In this document: positions 24,923 through 36,500 of the stretch, in pieces
Layout: the number at the start of each line of letters is the position of its first letter
How positions within the stretch are numbered: position 1 is the stretch's first letter
From: Desulfobacterales bacterium
GTDB taxonomy: Bacteria; Desulfobacterota; Desulfobacteria; Desulfobacterales; SURF-7
Reading direction: 5' to 3'
NCBI GenBank assembly: GCA_028277765.1
Contig: JANQFQ010000115.1
Location: 19,407 to 83,406 of the forward strand
DNA: 64,000 nucleotides
Program-made: the position numbers and the translations under genes
The notes under the pieces: model-generated
Database searches by the model: none
Told to the model about the DNA's origin: nothing
What the model saw: the letters and a program-made list of their open reading frames with translations, nothing else

Positions 24923-26875
24923 ATGGAGAGTGATAAACAAAAAAGCAAGAGCAATGAAAAGAGCCAGTTCGGCCTTCTGACAACTAGACGGTTCGCCCCT
25001 TTTTTCAGCACGCAGTTCCTTGGTGCTTTTAATGATAATGTGTATAAGAATGCTTTAGTTCTTTTAATTGCCTGGTCAACAGTGACAGTGATCGCTGATA
25101 ATGCAGATCGTTTAATAAATTTTTCTGCTGGTATTTTCATCCTGCCATTTTTCCTGTTTGCTGCGATAGCAGGACAACTGGCTGATAAATATGACAAGGG
25201 AAAAATTATCAGGTGGATAAAACTAGCGGAAATCGTTATCATGGGATGCGCGACAATTGCTTTTTTCTTTGACAGTTTTTTCGCACTTATCCTGATTCTG
25301 TTTTTAATGGGAACCCAATCCAGCTTTTTTGCACCAGTCAAATACAGTATTATACCTGACCACCTAAAACCAAAAGAAATTGTCGGTGGCAATGCCATGG
25401 TTGGAATGAGTACGAATGTGTCCATTCTTCTAGGTACAATTATTGGAGGTCTTCTTATACAGATTGAACATGAAGTGAGTTTCAGATTGGGGAATATGAC
25501 TGTGAACTTGGATCCGCGTATGTGGATCTGTCTGGTTGTCTGTTTTACTGCTTTTGTCGGATGGCTATCCAGCCGGTATATCCCGTCAGCTCCTCCGCCC
25601 TCACCGGATCTTAAAATTAGCTGGAATCCATTTACCCAGGCATGGAAGACTATCCAATATGGCAGGAAGGTCCATTCCGTGTTTCTCTCCATTTTGGCAA
25701 TCTCATGGTTCTGGTTCCTCGGCATGGCGTATTTGACACAACTTCCAAAATTTACGAATGAGGTTCTTCAGGCATCAAAAAATGTTTATATCGTACTCAT
25801 GTCCATGTTTATCATAGGCACAGGATTAGGTGCTTTGTTGTGCGAAAAACTTTCTGGAAGAAAGGTTGAGCTGGGTCTTGTTCCCCTTGGTTCCATTGGA
25901 TTAAGTATTTTCGGGTGCGATCTTTTTTTTAGCTATACAACTCCGGCTGTGGGCAGTGAAATCGGTCTTGTTCCGTTCCTGCAGACACCAGGCAATTATA
26001 GGATTCTGTTTGACCTGTTAATGATTGGCGTATTTGGTGGTTTTTATTATATTCCCCTGCTGGCGTTTATTCAGAAGCGGACCGCTCCGGAATACCGGTC
26101 ACGCGTGATAGCAGCCAGCAACATCATGAACGCACTGTTCATGGTGATGTCAGCAGGGGCCGGCTTTGTGCTGCTCGGGTATGCCGGCCTGACAATACCC
26201 CAGTTTTTTCTGGTTCTCGCATTAGCCAATGTACTGGTCGCCATTTACATCTACACGGTCGTTCCGGAATTTGTCGTTCGTTTCCTCATCTGGATGCTGA
26301 CCCATACCATGTACAGGGTTAAGCATACTGGTTTTGATAACATACCGGATGAAGGGGCGGCCGTGATTGTATGTAATCACGTGAGCTACGTTGACGGCCC
26401 CCTTATCGGCGGGGCCTGCCGCAGGCCGGTGAGGTTTGTCATGTTCGAACCGATTTACAAGCTTCCAGTGCTGAATTTTATTTTCCGGACAGGAAAAGCG
26501 ATACCGATCAATTCCCAGCGGAAAAACCCAGAGACATTTGAGAAAGCGTTTGAACAGATCGCCCAGGCCCTTGATGATGGTGAAGTGATCTGTATCTTCC
26601 CTGAAGGGCGGCTTACCACGGACGGTGAGACAGCAAGATTCAGGAAAGGGATTGAAAAGATCATTGAACGGAACCCGGTTCCGGTTGTTCCCATGGCGCT
26701 CAAGGGGATGTGGGGGAGTTTTTTCAGCCATAAGGGAGGGCCGGCACTTACAGGATTACCAAAACGCTTCTGGTCAAAAATCGAACTGGTCGCGGGTGAG
26801 CCGGTCATGCCGGAGGATGTAACAGCAGCTAAGATGCAGGAAGCGGTGGAGAAACTCATAGGAAAATATCAATAG
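24923..26875 (+). CDS. LplT-like MFS transporter fused to PlsC-type acyltransferase
   Basis: The start is taken as ATG 24923 because the MFS domain begins immediately (FGLLTTRRFAPFFSTQFLGA); the upstream in-frame part is repeat-derived. The 650-residue product has about 12 membrane segments (residues 20-430) of the lysophospholipid-transporter type. A cytoplasmic PlsC domain (about 455-645) follows with NHVSYVDG (the H-x4-D catalytic motif) and FPEGR. In the Aas/LplT system flipped lysophospholipids are re-acylated; here both activities are in one chain, but the acyl-ACP synthetase domain of full-length Aas fusions is absent. The next gene starts 15 bases later, so a lipid-linked operon is likely. 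Confidence 0.85.
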   Translation: MESDKQKSKSNEKSQFGLLTTRRFAPFFSTQFLGAFNDNVYKNALVLLIAWSTVTVIADNADRLINFSAGIFILPFFLFAAIAGQLADKYDKGKIIRWIKLAEIVIMGCATIAFFFDSFFALILILFLMGTQSSFFAPVKYSIIPDHLKPKEIVGGNAMVGMSTNVSILLGTIIGGLLIQIEHEVSFRLGNMTVNLDPRMWICLVVCFTAFVGWLSSRYIPSAPPPSPDLKISWNPFTQAWKTIQYGRKVHSVFLSILAISWFWFLGMAYLTQLPKFTNEVLQASKNVYIVLMSMFIIGTGLGALLCEKLSGRKVELGLVPLGSIGLSIFGCDLFFSYTTPAVGSEIGLVPFLQTPGNYRILFDLLMIGVFGGFYYIPLLAFIQKRTAPEYRSRVIAASNIMNALFMVMSAGAGFVLLGYAGLTIPQFFLVLALANVLVAIYIYTVVPEFVVRFLIWMLTHTMYRVKHTGFDNIPDEGAAVIVCNHVSYVDGPLIGGACRRPVRFVMFEPIYKLPVLNFIFRTGKAIPINSQRKNPETFEKAFEQIAQALDDGEVICIFPEGRLTTDGETARFRKGIEKIIERNPVPVVPMALKGMWGSFFSHKGGPALTGLPKRFWSKIELVAGEPVMPEDVTAAKMQEAVEKLIGKYQ

Positions 26876-26889
26876 TATAAGGAGGAGTT

Positions 26890-29800
26890 ATGGGGGCGAT
26901 ATTATGGTTTTTCCTTTTTATATTGATCATCATAATGTTTGTTAAAGTGGGGAATATCAAGCAGACTATGTTGACAAGAATCGAGTGGATGAGTCAGACA
27001 ATTCAAGACCTCAGGATGCAGGTTTATGATCTTGAACAAAGGTCTCGCAAAAAAACAGTAGAAAAAGCGGAACCTGAAACCATCAAGGAAGAACCAATAA
27101 TTGAAGAGCCAGCCGATAAACAAGCCGATGAGCCAGACACTATACCAAAAGATAAATCTAAATCTATAGAGTCCTATGAATTCATAAAATCACCACGATC
27201 CCTTCCATCGACAGAGTTGCATGAAAAAGAGCCGGTTGAAGACGATATTGATAGTGAGCCGGCCGTCCATCATGAACCTGACGTTGAGCCTGAACCGGAA
27301 CTTGATCCTGAGCCGGAATTGCTTAAAAAATGGAAAGCATTTAAAGAGAATGTAGACTGGGAACAGTTTACCGGCACGAAGCTTTTTGCCTGGCTTGGGG
27401 GATTAGCATTATTTATTGGCGCTGGTTTTGCTGTTAAACACACCATCGATGCAAACCTCATTTCTCCCACCGTGCGACTTGTTCTTGGGGCGATAACCGG
27501 TCTTGGTTTAATCATTGCTTCATTTCTATTTAAACGGGTGCGCTATGATATTATGCGTCACACGCTTGCTGCAGGCGGTATTGGTGTGCTTTACACCGTT
27601 ATTTTTGCTGCTACCCTATACTATCATTTTCTCCATGAAATTATTGGTTTTGGTTTTCTTACAATTGTGTCCATCTCAGCTTTTGTTCTGGCGATTTTTC
27701 ACATGGGGATTGCCATATCTGTTCTGGGTGCTATTGGTGCCTATGCCACACCAATTCTTGTGGATACAGGTCATAGTAATCTGATCACACTTCTAATTTA
27801 TCTGGCCATTGTTAACATCGGTCTTTACAAGGTCATGCTGCGGCTTAAAACGCCTGGATTGCTTCTGGTCTCGACTGTCGGTACCCTGATTTCATTGTCT
27901 TGCAGTACTTTTTTAGGGGAACCTTCTCCGACTGCCGGGGTTATTGCTGGCGTGTGGTTAGTCAATATGATTCTTTTCAGCTTTTTTATTGATAAAATAC
28001 AGGTTGAATTTGAACAGAACAAATCGATGTTATGGTCGGGTATCATTCTGTATCTGTCTATCCTGGGAATTGCCCTAGTAATAATGATTGACCGTTCGGG
28101 CTGTTCGCCAATGTTTCTATTGACAGCGGGGATTGCAGGTGCTGTTGGGCTGGCAAGGAATAATAAAGGCTGGCACCATCTGGTGATCCCATATGCTGTA
28201 CTGACATTTGTTGCTGCTATTATCTGGACACTGCTTCGTTTCAGACCGGACAGCCCGTCATGGTATTTTTTATTATTTCTTATCTATGGCGTTGTTGGGG
28301 GTATCGGTCCCATTCTATTAATCAAGAAATACGGATTATCAAGAGCGCTATTAAACTGGTTTAAGGTATTCCCAACAGCTATTGCTGGTTTAAGTTTGAT
28401 TGTTCTTTTTAAGGATCCCCAAATATCCTTCTGGTTTTGGCCCATGACATTATGTTTGCAAGTCCTGGGCATTTTTGTCAGCCTGTTATTCGGCTCAGTT
28501 TTACAGATAGGCATACTTTCTTTATTTTTGATTGCCGGAGGTGTCCTCTGGTTGAAAAATTTACCCTTTGGTTTTATCAGTTTTGGATTTTACGGTTTTA
28601 TTCTTATCTCATGTGCTGTTTTGTGTATAACGATTTTGTTTGTCATTCGAAAACTTCCTGTTTGGATTACTTCTCTCCAGCTGGATCAGGATGACAATGC
28701 TCCTGATAAACCTTCTCCTGTTCTTACTGAATGGATGACTGCAGCACCTGTAGCCGGAGCTTTTATTCTACTTGCAGCAGCTTTTTTGATGCAACGGCCT
28801 TTGGTTCCTCATCCGGGTATGGCGACACTGGTATGCTTCCTTGTACTGACATTATCCCTTTGCAAGAGATTTTCGCTTCAACCACTTGGTATGGTCGCAC
28901 TGCCAGCAGCTGTATTTTCCGAGGCAGTCTGGATGCTGAGATCTGTAAACAGTATAGACCTTTATTTTTCAACCGTTGTCTGGGCAGGTACTTTATTCAT
29001 TTGTGCACTGATTGTCCCTTTTGTTTTTTATCGATCTTATGAGAAATGGAAAAACGTTTGGATGGCATGGGCCTTTTTTGAACTGTTCCAGGGAATATTC
29101 TTAATCTGGGGAGCAGATCATCTATGGGAACGTGAACTGTCAGGATGGTTGCCCCTGGTGCTGGCAGCCTTAAAACTACCTTCAGTTGCGATTTTGATAA
29201 AGCATCTTAAAGGAACAGCTGGACGGAATGTTATTCTGGCATGGCACGGGGGTATTCTTCTTTTTTATATGTCATCAGTTCCCATCATGCTGTTGGATCA
29301 GGGATGGATTGGATTAACGCTGGTTTTCGAAGCATCTGCATTACTCTGGCTGAACCAGCGCATAGAACATCCGGGTTTACGATGGGTATCCACAATAATG
29401 GCACCAATTGGATTGTTTATGTTACTTTCATATTTGCCGTATATGAAAGGAACGGATAGTCTGGTATTGCTAAATTCAGCAGTTATGTCGACCGCAGCCT
29501 GTGTAGTCTCTCTGGCATTTGCTGTACGGCTATCCCCTTTCCCTGAACGGATGCTGAATAAAATCGATTTGCCGGTATTTTTTTTATGGTTAGCTGTTGG
29601 CACCGGCTTTTACCTTGTAAATCTTTTTGTCGCTGATATCTTTGCTGGTTCACAAATCGCAACAGGAAAAACACTTAAATTTCATCCCCATGGAGATCTC
29701 CTGCAATCAATCTGTAACGCTCTTTTGTGGTCGGGCTTTGGAGCTGTTTTGTGGCGGATTAATATTATACCTAAAGCCATGCGCTTTGCTGGAATGATTA

Positions 29801-30753
29801 TACTATGTCTGGGCACAGGCTGGTTACTATCATTCCCGATTTTAAAGCCGATGGCAATTGCGGGAATGAGACCGTTTTTAAATCTTGGCCTTATTGCATA
29901 TTTGCCGCTTATGGCTATTCTTTTCTATCTGTATTTAAAAGAACCCCAGGGAGAAACATCCGCCAGCTTAAAAAATTTATTTTTAGCATTATTTTTGGTC
30001 GCAGGTTTTTTGTGTATAAAAGTGGAAAAGAGCACAATACTCCAGCATGGCCAGGCTTTTGCTGTTTTCAGTAGCCATACTATATCAATGGGAGTGGGAT
30101 CAGCTTTTGGCTGGCTGCTATATGGGCTTGGTCTGCTGCTTTGGCCCAGAAGGCTCGACAAACCTTTTAGATACGCCGGTCTGATCCTTATCCTGTTAGG
30201 AATTTTTAAAGCAGCCTTTTTACCGTTTCATTTCAGAAACGCTTTTGGTGCTTTAACGCCGATTGCAAATATGCCGACACTTCTATATGTTTTCTGTCTA
30301 GCCGTACTTGTTTATTTGATCCGGAGGGGTGATGATGAGAACTGGCCATTAGACGCAATAAGCCCCAGGCTTTTCTGGGGAGTTCTTTTCGGGCTACTTG
30401 CTTTTTATTTTCTAAACATTGAAATTGCCAGTGCTTTTGGTATTAAAGGGCGTGCTTTCAGCCTGATGACAGATGGAAACTTGCCTCACCAGCTGGGATA
30501 CAGCCTCGGCTGGCTAGTTTTTTCCATTGGCATGCTTGTGACAGGTATTAAGTGGGATTTAGTGAAAGTCCGATGGGCCGCTCTTATCCTTTTAGTAATA
30601 ACCGCTCTGAAAATCTTTTTTATGGATCTCTGGTCTCTTGGGCAGTTATACAGGGTTGCTTCTTTTATTGGCCTTGCCGTTGTATTAATTTTAGTTTCAT
30701 TCCTTTATCAACGATACTTATCTGATGGGAGGAAAAATGCTGAAAACAACTAA
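26890..30753 (+). CDS. DUF2339-family giant polytopic membrane protein
   Basis: This 1287-residue protein starts with a short membrane segment and a coiled-coil-like stretch (residues 20-50). An acidic, Pro/Glu-rich linker (50-140) follows, and then more than 30 hydrophobic segments to the end, starting FTGTKLFAWLGGLALFIGAGFAVKH. This organisation and the GGLALFIGAGF motif define DUF2339. Function is unknown. The family often sits beside a DUF3999 gene, as here; the downstream gene overlaps its last 17 bases. A strong AAGGAGGAG site precedes the ATG. Confidence 0.85.
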   Translation: MGAILWFFLFILIIIMFVKVGNIKQTMLTRIEWMSQTIQDLRMQVYDLEQRSRKKTVEKAEPETIKEEPIIEEPADKQADEPDTIPKDKSKSIESYEFIKSPRSLPSTELHEKEPVEDDIDSEPAVHHEPDVEPEPELDPEPELLKKWKAFKENVDWEQFTGTKLFAWLGGLALFIGAGFAVKHTIDANLISPTVRLVLGAITGLGLIIASFLFKRVRYDIMRHTLAAGGIGVLYTVIFAATLYYHFLHEIIGFGFLTIVSISAFVLAIFHMGIAISVLGAIGAYATPILVDTGHSNLITLLIYLAIVNIGLYKVMLRLKTPGLLLVSTVGTLISLSCSTFLGEPSPTAGVIAGVWLVNMILFSFFIDKIQVEFEQNKSMLWSGIILYLSILGIALVIMIDRSGCSPMFLLTAGIAGAVGLARNNKGWHHLVIPYAVLTFVAAIIWTLLRFRPDSPSWYFLLFLIYGVVGGIGPILLIKKYGLSRALLNWFKVFPTAIAGLSLIVLFKDPQISFWFWPMTLCLQVLGIFVSLLFGSVLQIGILSLFLIAGGVLWLKNLPFGFISFGFYGFILISCAVLCITILFVIRKLPVWITSLQLDQDDNAPDKPSPVLTEWMTAAPVAGAFILLAAAFLMQRPLVPHPGMATLVCFLVLTLSLCKRFSLQPLGMVALPAAVFSEAVWMLRSVNSIDLYFSTVVWAGTLFICALIVPFVFYRSYEKWKNVWMAWAFFELFQGIFLIWGADHLWERELSGWLPLVLAALKLPSVAILIKHLKGTAGRNVILAWHGGILLFYMSSVPIMLLDQGWIGLTLVFEASALLWLNQRIEHPGLRWVSTIMAPIGLFMLLSYLPYMKGTDSLVLLNSAVMSTAACVVSLAFAVRLSPFPERMLNKIDLPVFFLWLAVGTGFYLVNLFVADIFAGSQIATGKTLKFHPHGDLLQSICNALLWSGFGAVLWRINIIPKAMRFAGMIILCLGTGWLLSFPILKPMAIAGMRPFLNLGLIAYLPLMAILFYLYLKEPQGETSASLKNLFLALFLVAGFLCIKVEKSTILQHGQAFAVFSSHTISMGVGSAFGWLLYGLGLLLWPRRLDKPFRYAGLILILLGIFKAAFLPFHFRNAFGALTPIANMPTLLYVFCLAVLVYLIRRGDDENWPLDAISPRLFWGVLFGLLAFYFLNIEIASAFGIKGRAFSLMTDGNLPHQLGYSLGWLVFSIGMLVTGIKWDLVKVRWAALILLVITALKIFFMDLWSLGQLYRVASFIGLAVVLILVSFLYQRYLSDGRKNAENN

Positions 30754-33523
30754 AAAAATCATTGTATGCATATGTCTGCCTTTGATGTTTATTACTAATT
30801 CAAATGGCGAAGACGACTTCTGGTCAACCCAGCCACAAACCGAAGATATTGAAGCGTCTGTTATAACAACTACTCCCTCAAGTACTTTACAGCAAGAAAC
30901 GTCTCAAAAAGTCAACGAACATTATGATGATGAAAACTGGCTGACACAGGCTCGGATTGACGTACCCTCTCCGGGTATGGTTGAGGCTGTTTTTATGCCA
31001 GAACTTCATTGGAATGGACGATCAAGAGCTTATTTCATGAAAAATCAAATGGATATCTGTTTATATGGACCTGAAGAGAATCCGCGTGCATTTGAATTGT
31101 TCTGGCGAGAAAAGGGGAAAGAAAAAAGCCTTTTTTTAGAAAAAACAAGCATTGAACTTAATGCTGATAAACAACTGGTATGGGAAGGTTGTGCTCCTGA
31201 GAAACTTAATATTAAAAAGGTAATTATTGATATTTCTGATTCTAATTATGTCGGGAAAGTGGATATAGAAGGATTGAGCGATACCGGGTGGGTATGGCTG
31301 GCAAAGAATGCAGCCTTGTATAAAAACAACCGGCTTAACCAGGCAGATATAACCATAAATAAAGGTATGTATCAGAAATTCAGATTATATTTCAGCGGAT
31401 ATAACAAAGAATATCATGAGATACCTCTTTTTGTTAACACTGTCAAAATTGTTGGAGAACCTTCGGGAAGAGATTATGCAACGGTTCTTTTCAAACCTGG
31501 GTATGAAGAGGCAAAAAATGATCAAGGATCTGAAATAAGGATTGTGCTGCCTGGATTAGGTATCTGGATTGACAAAATAGATATTACAACCAGTGCTCTT
31601 TTCAAAGGATCATGGAACATAGGTCATGAAAAAGTTGTCCTTGGGAAAAAGGGATACTCGCAGATTAAACACGGCAATATATCTCATGTTGATAATAACA
31701 AACAAACCTTCTCTATAGATGTCGGGGAGCAATGGGAAGGACGTGTGCTCATTGTTCGGATGCATTCAAAAGATTATTTTGGCAAAGCTGAACAGGTAAA
31801 TATCCATGCCAGAGTTCCAAGAATGGTTTTTTTCGCAGATAAAGCCGGCAACTATATAATCAGGACAGGTTGCGGGAAAAACACAAAGATATTGGATGTG
31901 GCGGGTGATAGGGAAAGAGATGTTGAACACGAACTTGCTTTTGAAAAAATTGAGCGCAACCATCAATGGCGCCCGGAAAATCTTATTGAGAAATATAATA
32001 TCAAAGGGGGGCCTTTTACTAAAAAGGGATATACATGGGGAGCTGACGTTCAAATCCAAGACCCGGGTTTTTATCAGTTGGTTCTTAATGAACAGGCCTG
32101 TCTTGAAGAAAAAGTTGAAGGTTTGAGACTTGTTAAGAACCAAAAGCAGATTCCTTATATTATCGGACCGCAGGAAGAACGTAAAATTCTGCTTGAAACA
32201 ACAAAAGAATATGATGATGTAAACAATCGAACAACCTGGACAATGAAGCTGCCGTTTGCTTCTGCCCAATGGAAAGAGATTCAACTAAAGGCTAAAGGTA
32301 TCTTTGTCCGAACCCTTTTGTTTAAGAAACATACACCAGGGATGATAGGCTGGCAGCCATTTAAAACAATCCGCTGGACAAGCAAAGATAATCAAGCAAC
32401 TGTTTTTAAATTAGGATTGGAAAGTTTCCCGGAAGATCAGGATGAAATCCAACTTGTCATCAATCATGGTGATAATCAGCCCCTGGCGCTTGACGAAATT
32501 AATGTGCTTTATAAAGCCAGGGATATATTCTTCCTTGCAGATAAAACAGGTGATTATGAATTGTACGGCGGCAATCCCCATTCAAAAGGAGCCTCTTACA
32601 AAGATCTTGAAATTATAATGGATCATCTTCTTGATGCTGTGCCAAAACAGGTAAACATGAGCGACATTAAGATGATTGAACATCAAGAAGTGAAAAGTGT
32701 TTCAAGCGGAGATATTGGCGGACCTTTTGACAGTAAGGGCTATACATGGACATCTAAAATCAGTGGCATCTCAAAACCCGGCTTTTACCAATTAAGCCTA
32801 AATCAGCGCGCTTCACTTGAAAAAAACAGACGTGGTTTAAGATTGGTCAAGGATGACACACAAATTCCATATTTTATGGGAAATAAACAAAAAAGAGAGA
32901 TAGAGATTAAAGCAGAAAGTGAGTACAATCGAAAAGACAACAAAACATCCTGGCTCATCAGACTGCCCCAACCTTCATACCACTGGCACGCCATCCAGTT
33001 ATACACGGATGGTATATTTGATCGAACACTTGTTTTTGAAATTCGTAAGCCAGGAAAAACCGGCTGGCAGCCATGGCGTCGTCATCGCTGGACAAATCGT
33101 AGCAAAGGGGAAACCATGTTTGCCATTCAATTAAGAGATTTTCCCAAGGATTTAGTGGAGATGCGCCTGGTTATTAAACATGGAGATAACCAGCCTATTG
33201 AAATTAGTAAAATTAAGGCTGTCTATATGACCCAGGACCTTTTTTTTGTTGCACGGAGTACTGGTGGTTTTGAGCTTGCTGGGGGGAATCCCGATGCTGG
33301 TGCTCCATCCTATGATCTTGCATTGATACAAAATCACCTTTTGAAAAGTGAACCGATAAAAATTGATATGGATGATCTTGAAGAATTAAAACCAGCCGAG
33401 TGGGAAGCACGGTTAACTCATATGTTCAGTGAACAGGGGTGGGGATTATATGTTGTACTTGGTATTGTTACCATGATTTTATTGGTTGTCATTGTAAAGC
33501 TGTTTCCAAAAGAAGAAGAATAA
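30737..33523 (+). CDS. DUF3999-like exported protein with internal duplication and C-terminal anchor
   Basis: The start is ATG 30737 after GGGAGGAAAA. The 928-residue product has a signal peptide and one membrane helix near the C-terminus (about residues 898-918), so it is a periplasmic beta-rich protein tethered to the inner membrane. Residues about 424-655 and 660-893 are tandem copies: each opens GGPF-x2-KGYTW, contains GFYQL and GLRLVK, then WQP, and ends FxLAxxTGxxELxGGNP. A more diverged copy may precede them. The terminal GGNPDAGAPSYDLALI matches the DUF3999 style. It overlaps the DUF2339 gene, so the two probably act together; the role is unknown. Confidence 0.7.
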   Translation: MLKTTKKIIVCICLPLMFITNSNGEDDFWSTQPQTEDIEASVITTTPSSTLQQETSQKVNEHYDDENWLTQARIDVPSPGMVEAVFMPELHWNGRSRAYFMKNQMDICLYGPEENPRAFELFWREKGKEKSLFLEKTSIELNADKQLVWEGCAPEKLNIKKVIIDISDSNYVGKVDIEGLSDTGWVWLAKNAALYKNNRLNQADITINKGMYQKFRLYFSGYNKEYHEIPLFVNTVKIVGEPSGRDYATVLFKPGYEEAKNDQGSEIRIVLPGLGIWIDKIDITTSALFKGSWNIGHEKVVLGKKGYSQIKHGNISHVDNNKQTFSIDVGEQWEGRVLIVRMHSKDYFGKAEQVNIHARVPRMVFFADKAGNYIIRTGCGKNTKILDVAGDRERDVEHELAFEKIERNHQWRPENLIEKYNIKGGPFTKKGYTWGADVQIQDPGFYQLVLNEQACLEEKVEGLRLVKNQKQIPYIIGPQEERKILLETTKEYDDVNNRTTWTMKLPFASAQWKEIQLKAKGIFVRTLLFKKHTPGMIGWQPFKTIRWTSKDNQATVFKLGLESFPEDQDEIQLVINHGDNQPLALDEINVLYKARDIFFLADKTGDYELYGGNPHSKGASYKDLEIIMDHLLDAVPKQVNMSDIKMIEHQEVKSVSSGDIGGPFDSKGYTWTSKISGISKPGFYQLSLNQRASLEKNRRGLRLVKDDTQIPYFMGNKQKREIEIKAESEYNRKDNKTSWLIRLPQPSYHWHAIQLYTDGIFDRTLVFEIRKPGKTGWQPWRRHRWTNRSKGETMFAIQLRDFPKDLVEMRLVIKHGDNQPIEISKIKAVYMTQDLFFVARSTGGFELAGGNPDAGAPSYDLALIQNHLLKSEPIKIDMDDLEELKPAEWEARLTHMFSEQGWGLYVVLGIVTMILLVVIVKLFPKEEE

Positions 33524-33536
33524 AAGGAGGGAAAAC

Positions 33537-36500
33537 ATGAAAAGAAGTATCTTTGCGGTTTTTACGATAGTTCTGATTTGTACAGTATGGCTGTTATCAT
33601 TCAGCACAATTCATGCAGCTCCGATAAAAGATAACGACGTCCCTCGGAATCTTTCCAACTGGAAATCATGGGTACTTTATGATCAGGAAGACAAACTATG
33701 CCCGACAAACTGCAATAACCAGAATGTTTATCGTTGCACATGGCCGTCACGGTTAAAGCTGCATATCAATTCATCTGGCGGAAGTTTTGAGCAGGAATGG
33801 ACCATTTTTGCTGACACATGGGTGCCGCTTCCTGGCGGGACCGATATATGGCCTGAAAATGTAAAAGATACAAATAAGTTTGTTCCCGTAATCAACCGGG
33901 ACAAAGTGCCGTCCCTTTATCTTAAAAAAGGGAAACACCTGATCAAAGGGGGGTTTACATGGAAAGAGATGCCGGAAATGATCAGGGTCCCTTCTGAAAC
34001 CGGTATTGTCAATCTGAGAATCAACAAGAAGAGAATCGATTACCCGGTAATTGATAAGCAAGGTAAGCTCTGGCTGCAAAAAAGAGTATCATCTGAGAAA
34101 CAGGAAAATACCGAATCTATTTCGATTTTCAGGCTTCTGCAGGATACCATCCCAATGGAAGTGACCAATCATTTTCAGATCAATATTTCCGGACAGGCCC
34201 GTGAGATAAGGTTTGAAAATGTCCTTTTAAACGACTGTATACCGATGCGGATGAAGAGCCTGCTGCCTGCAAGAATCAGTGATAACGGCGAACTGATGAT
34301 ACAGGCGCGTCCAGGACAATGGGAGATTGATATCACCACACGATTTGTCAATCCGGTTAATCAGCTCGGGCCGGTTACATGCGTCCATGGTGAGGAAATC
34401 TGGTCTTTTTCTCCGAAAAATCATTTGAGAATGGTAGAGGTTGAAGGTGTGCCATCGGTGGAACCGGGCAGGACAAATATGCCGTCTGCATGGAAACAGT
34501 ATTCAGCTTATATTATTAAGCCGGAAGCATCGATTAACTTTAAGATATTGAGAAGAGGCGATCCTGATCCAGCCCCTGACAGGCTAACCCTGAAGAAAAC
34601 CTTGTGGCTCGATTTTAACGGAGACGGGTTTACCATTCAGGATGATCTTACCGGGAAAATAAGCCGTTCCTGGCGGTTTTCAATGAATCCGCCCGGAAAG
34701 CTCGGCCGTGTGTTGATTGACGGCAAGGGCCAGCTTATCACTGCTGACAAAAAAACAGGCAAGCCTGGTATTGAGCTTAGAAAAGGGCAGCTTAAAATGA
34801 AAGCTGATTCAAGACATACGGATTCAACCCGCTTAATACCTGCGATCGGTTGGGATCACAATGTTAATGCCATGTCAGGGATACTGAACCTGCCGCCAGG
34901 CTGGCGGCTGTTTGCCGCAAATGGGGTTGATAAAATGCCGGATACCTGGATTTTACAATGGACTCTGCTCGATTTCTTACTGGTACTCATTATCAGCGCG
35001 GCTGTATTTAAACTCAGGGGATGGAAATGGGGCCTTCTTACGCTTATCACCATGATACTGGTGTATCATGAATACGGCGCGCCAAGAACCATATGGCTCC
35101 ATATTCTCGCGGTTATCGCCCTGATTCCAGTTCTTCCCACGGGTAAGTTCAAGCGGCTGGTATATGTCTGGGGAGGGACATCAGTTGTCGTTCTTATTAT
35201 TATATCTATACCGTTTATGGTGACCCAGGTAAGGTGCGGTCTTTTTCCCCAGCTTGAACGGCCAGGACGATATATCCAACAGGATTGGGATCTAGGCGGG
35301 GCAAAAGAAGCTGCTGTTCAGGACGAAACAATTGAAATGGATGTAGTGGAATATGAAACGGCCCCTCCTGAGCCCGCACAAAGTATTCTTGGGAAACAGC
35401 GGATTAGTGCTCCAAAGCGTAAAGTAAAGGCCAGGCTTGATTCATTTGCGTCGTCTTCATATGACTACGCCTATGAGCAGCAAAGATCATATTATACCCA
35501 GGATCCAAACGCCTTGATCCAGACAGGGCCGGGTCTGCCATCCTGGAAATGGAAAAGTATCCCTATGACCTGGAACGGTCCGGTGAATAAAGAACAGAAG
35601 ATACGGCTCTGGCTCATTCCTCCCTCAGTAAACATGGTGCTTGCGTTTGTCCGTGTGATTATGCTCGCTTTTATGATTATCGGTATTATTGATCTGCGTT
35701 TTATATGGAATAAAGTCAAAACTAATTTGAACGGCACTGCTGCTGTGGCGTCAATTTTTATTCTGTTTACTGTTATGCCGCATGCTGAAGCAGTTTCCGC
35801 GGATTTTCCGCCGCAGGATCTTCTCAAGGAATATCAAACCAGACTTCTTGAAAAGGCAGACTGTTTTCCGCTTTGCGCAGACTGTTTACAGATGGATATA
35901 AAAATTAAGCCTGAAAGCCTTAGAATGCTTCTTGAGATTCATGCTGCTGCAAAAACAGCTGTTCCGCTTCCGGGAAACTTAACGTCATGGGTTCCTGACC
36001 AGGTGCTGATCAATAATAAGCCTGTACAGGAATTGTCAAGGGACAAAGACGGTATCTTGTGGGCTCTTGTTCCCGAAGGTATCCATAGAATCGTGATGAT
36101 CGGCAAAACAGGTCCAGGCAATTCCATACAAATTCCATTACCCCTGAAACCCCATTCCGCGTCTTATACAAGCAAAGGATGGGATGTGCAGGGTATCCAT
36201 AAGGACGGGAAAGTTGAGTCCGGTATTCAACTGACCCGCCTGAAAAAAGAGAAAATTGATACGTCACTATCAACGAGTGTGTCCCTGCCGCCCTTTCTGC
36301 ATGTTGAACGTTTCATCAGACTGGGGCTTAACTGGGAAATGACAACTACGGTTAAACGGGTAACACCAGTCGGCACACCAGTTGTTGTTTCTGTCCCCCT
36401 TGTTGAAGGTGAGTCAGTTACAAGCGCCGGTATCCGGGTTGAAAACGGAAAGGCCCTGGTTAACATGGGGCCAAAAGCAACCCGGATAAGATGGAATTCC

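Noticed and set aside
31766..32284. 172-codon minus-strand open frame
   Set aside because: Antisense to the DUF3999-like gene in its repeat region; no independent support.
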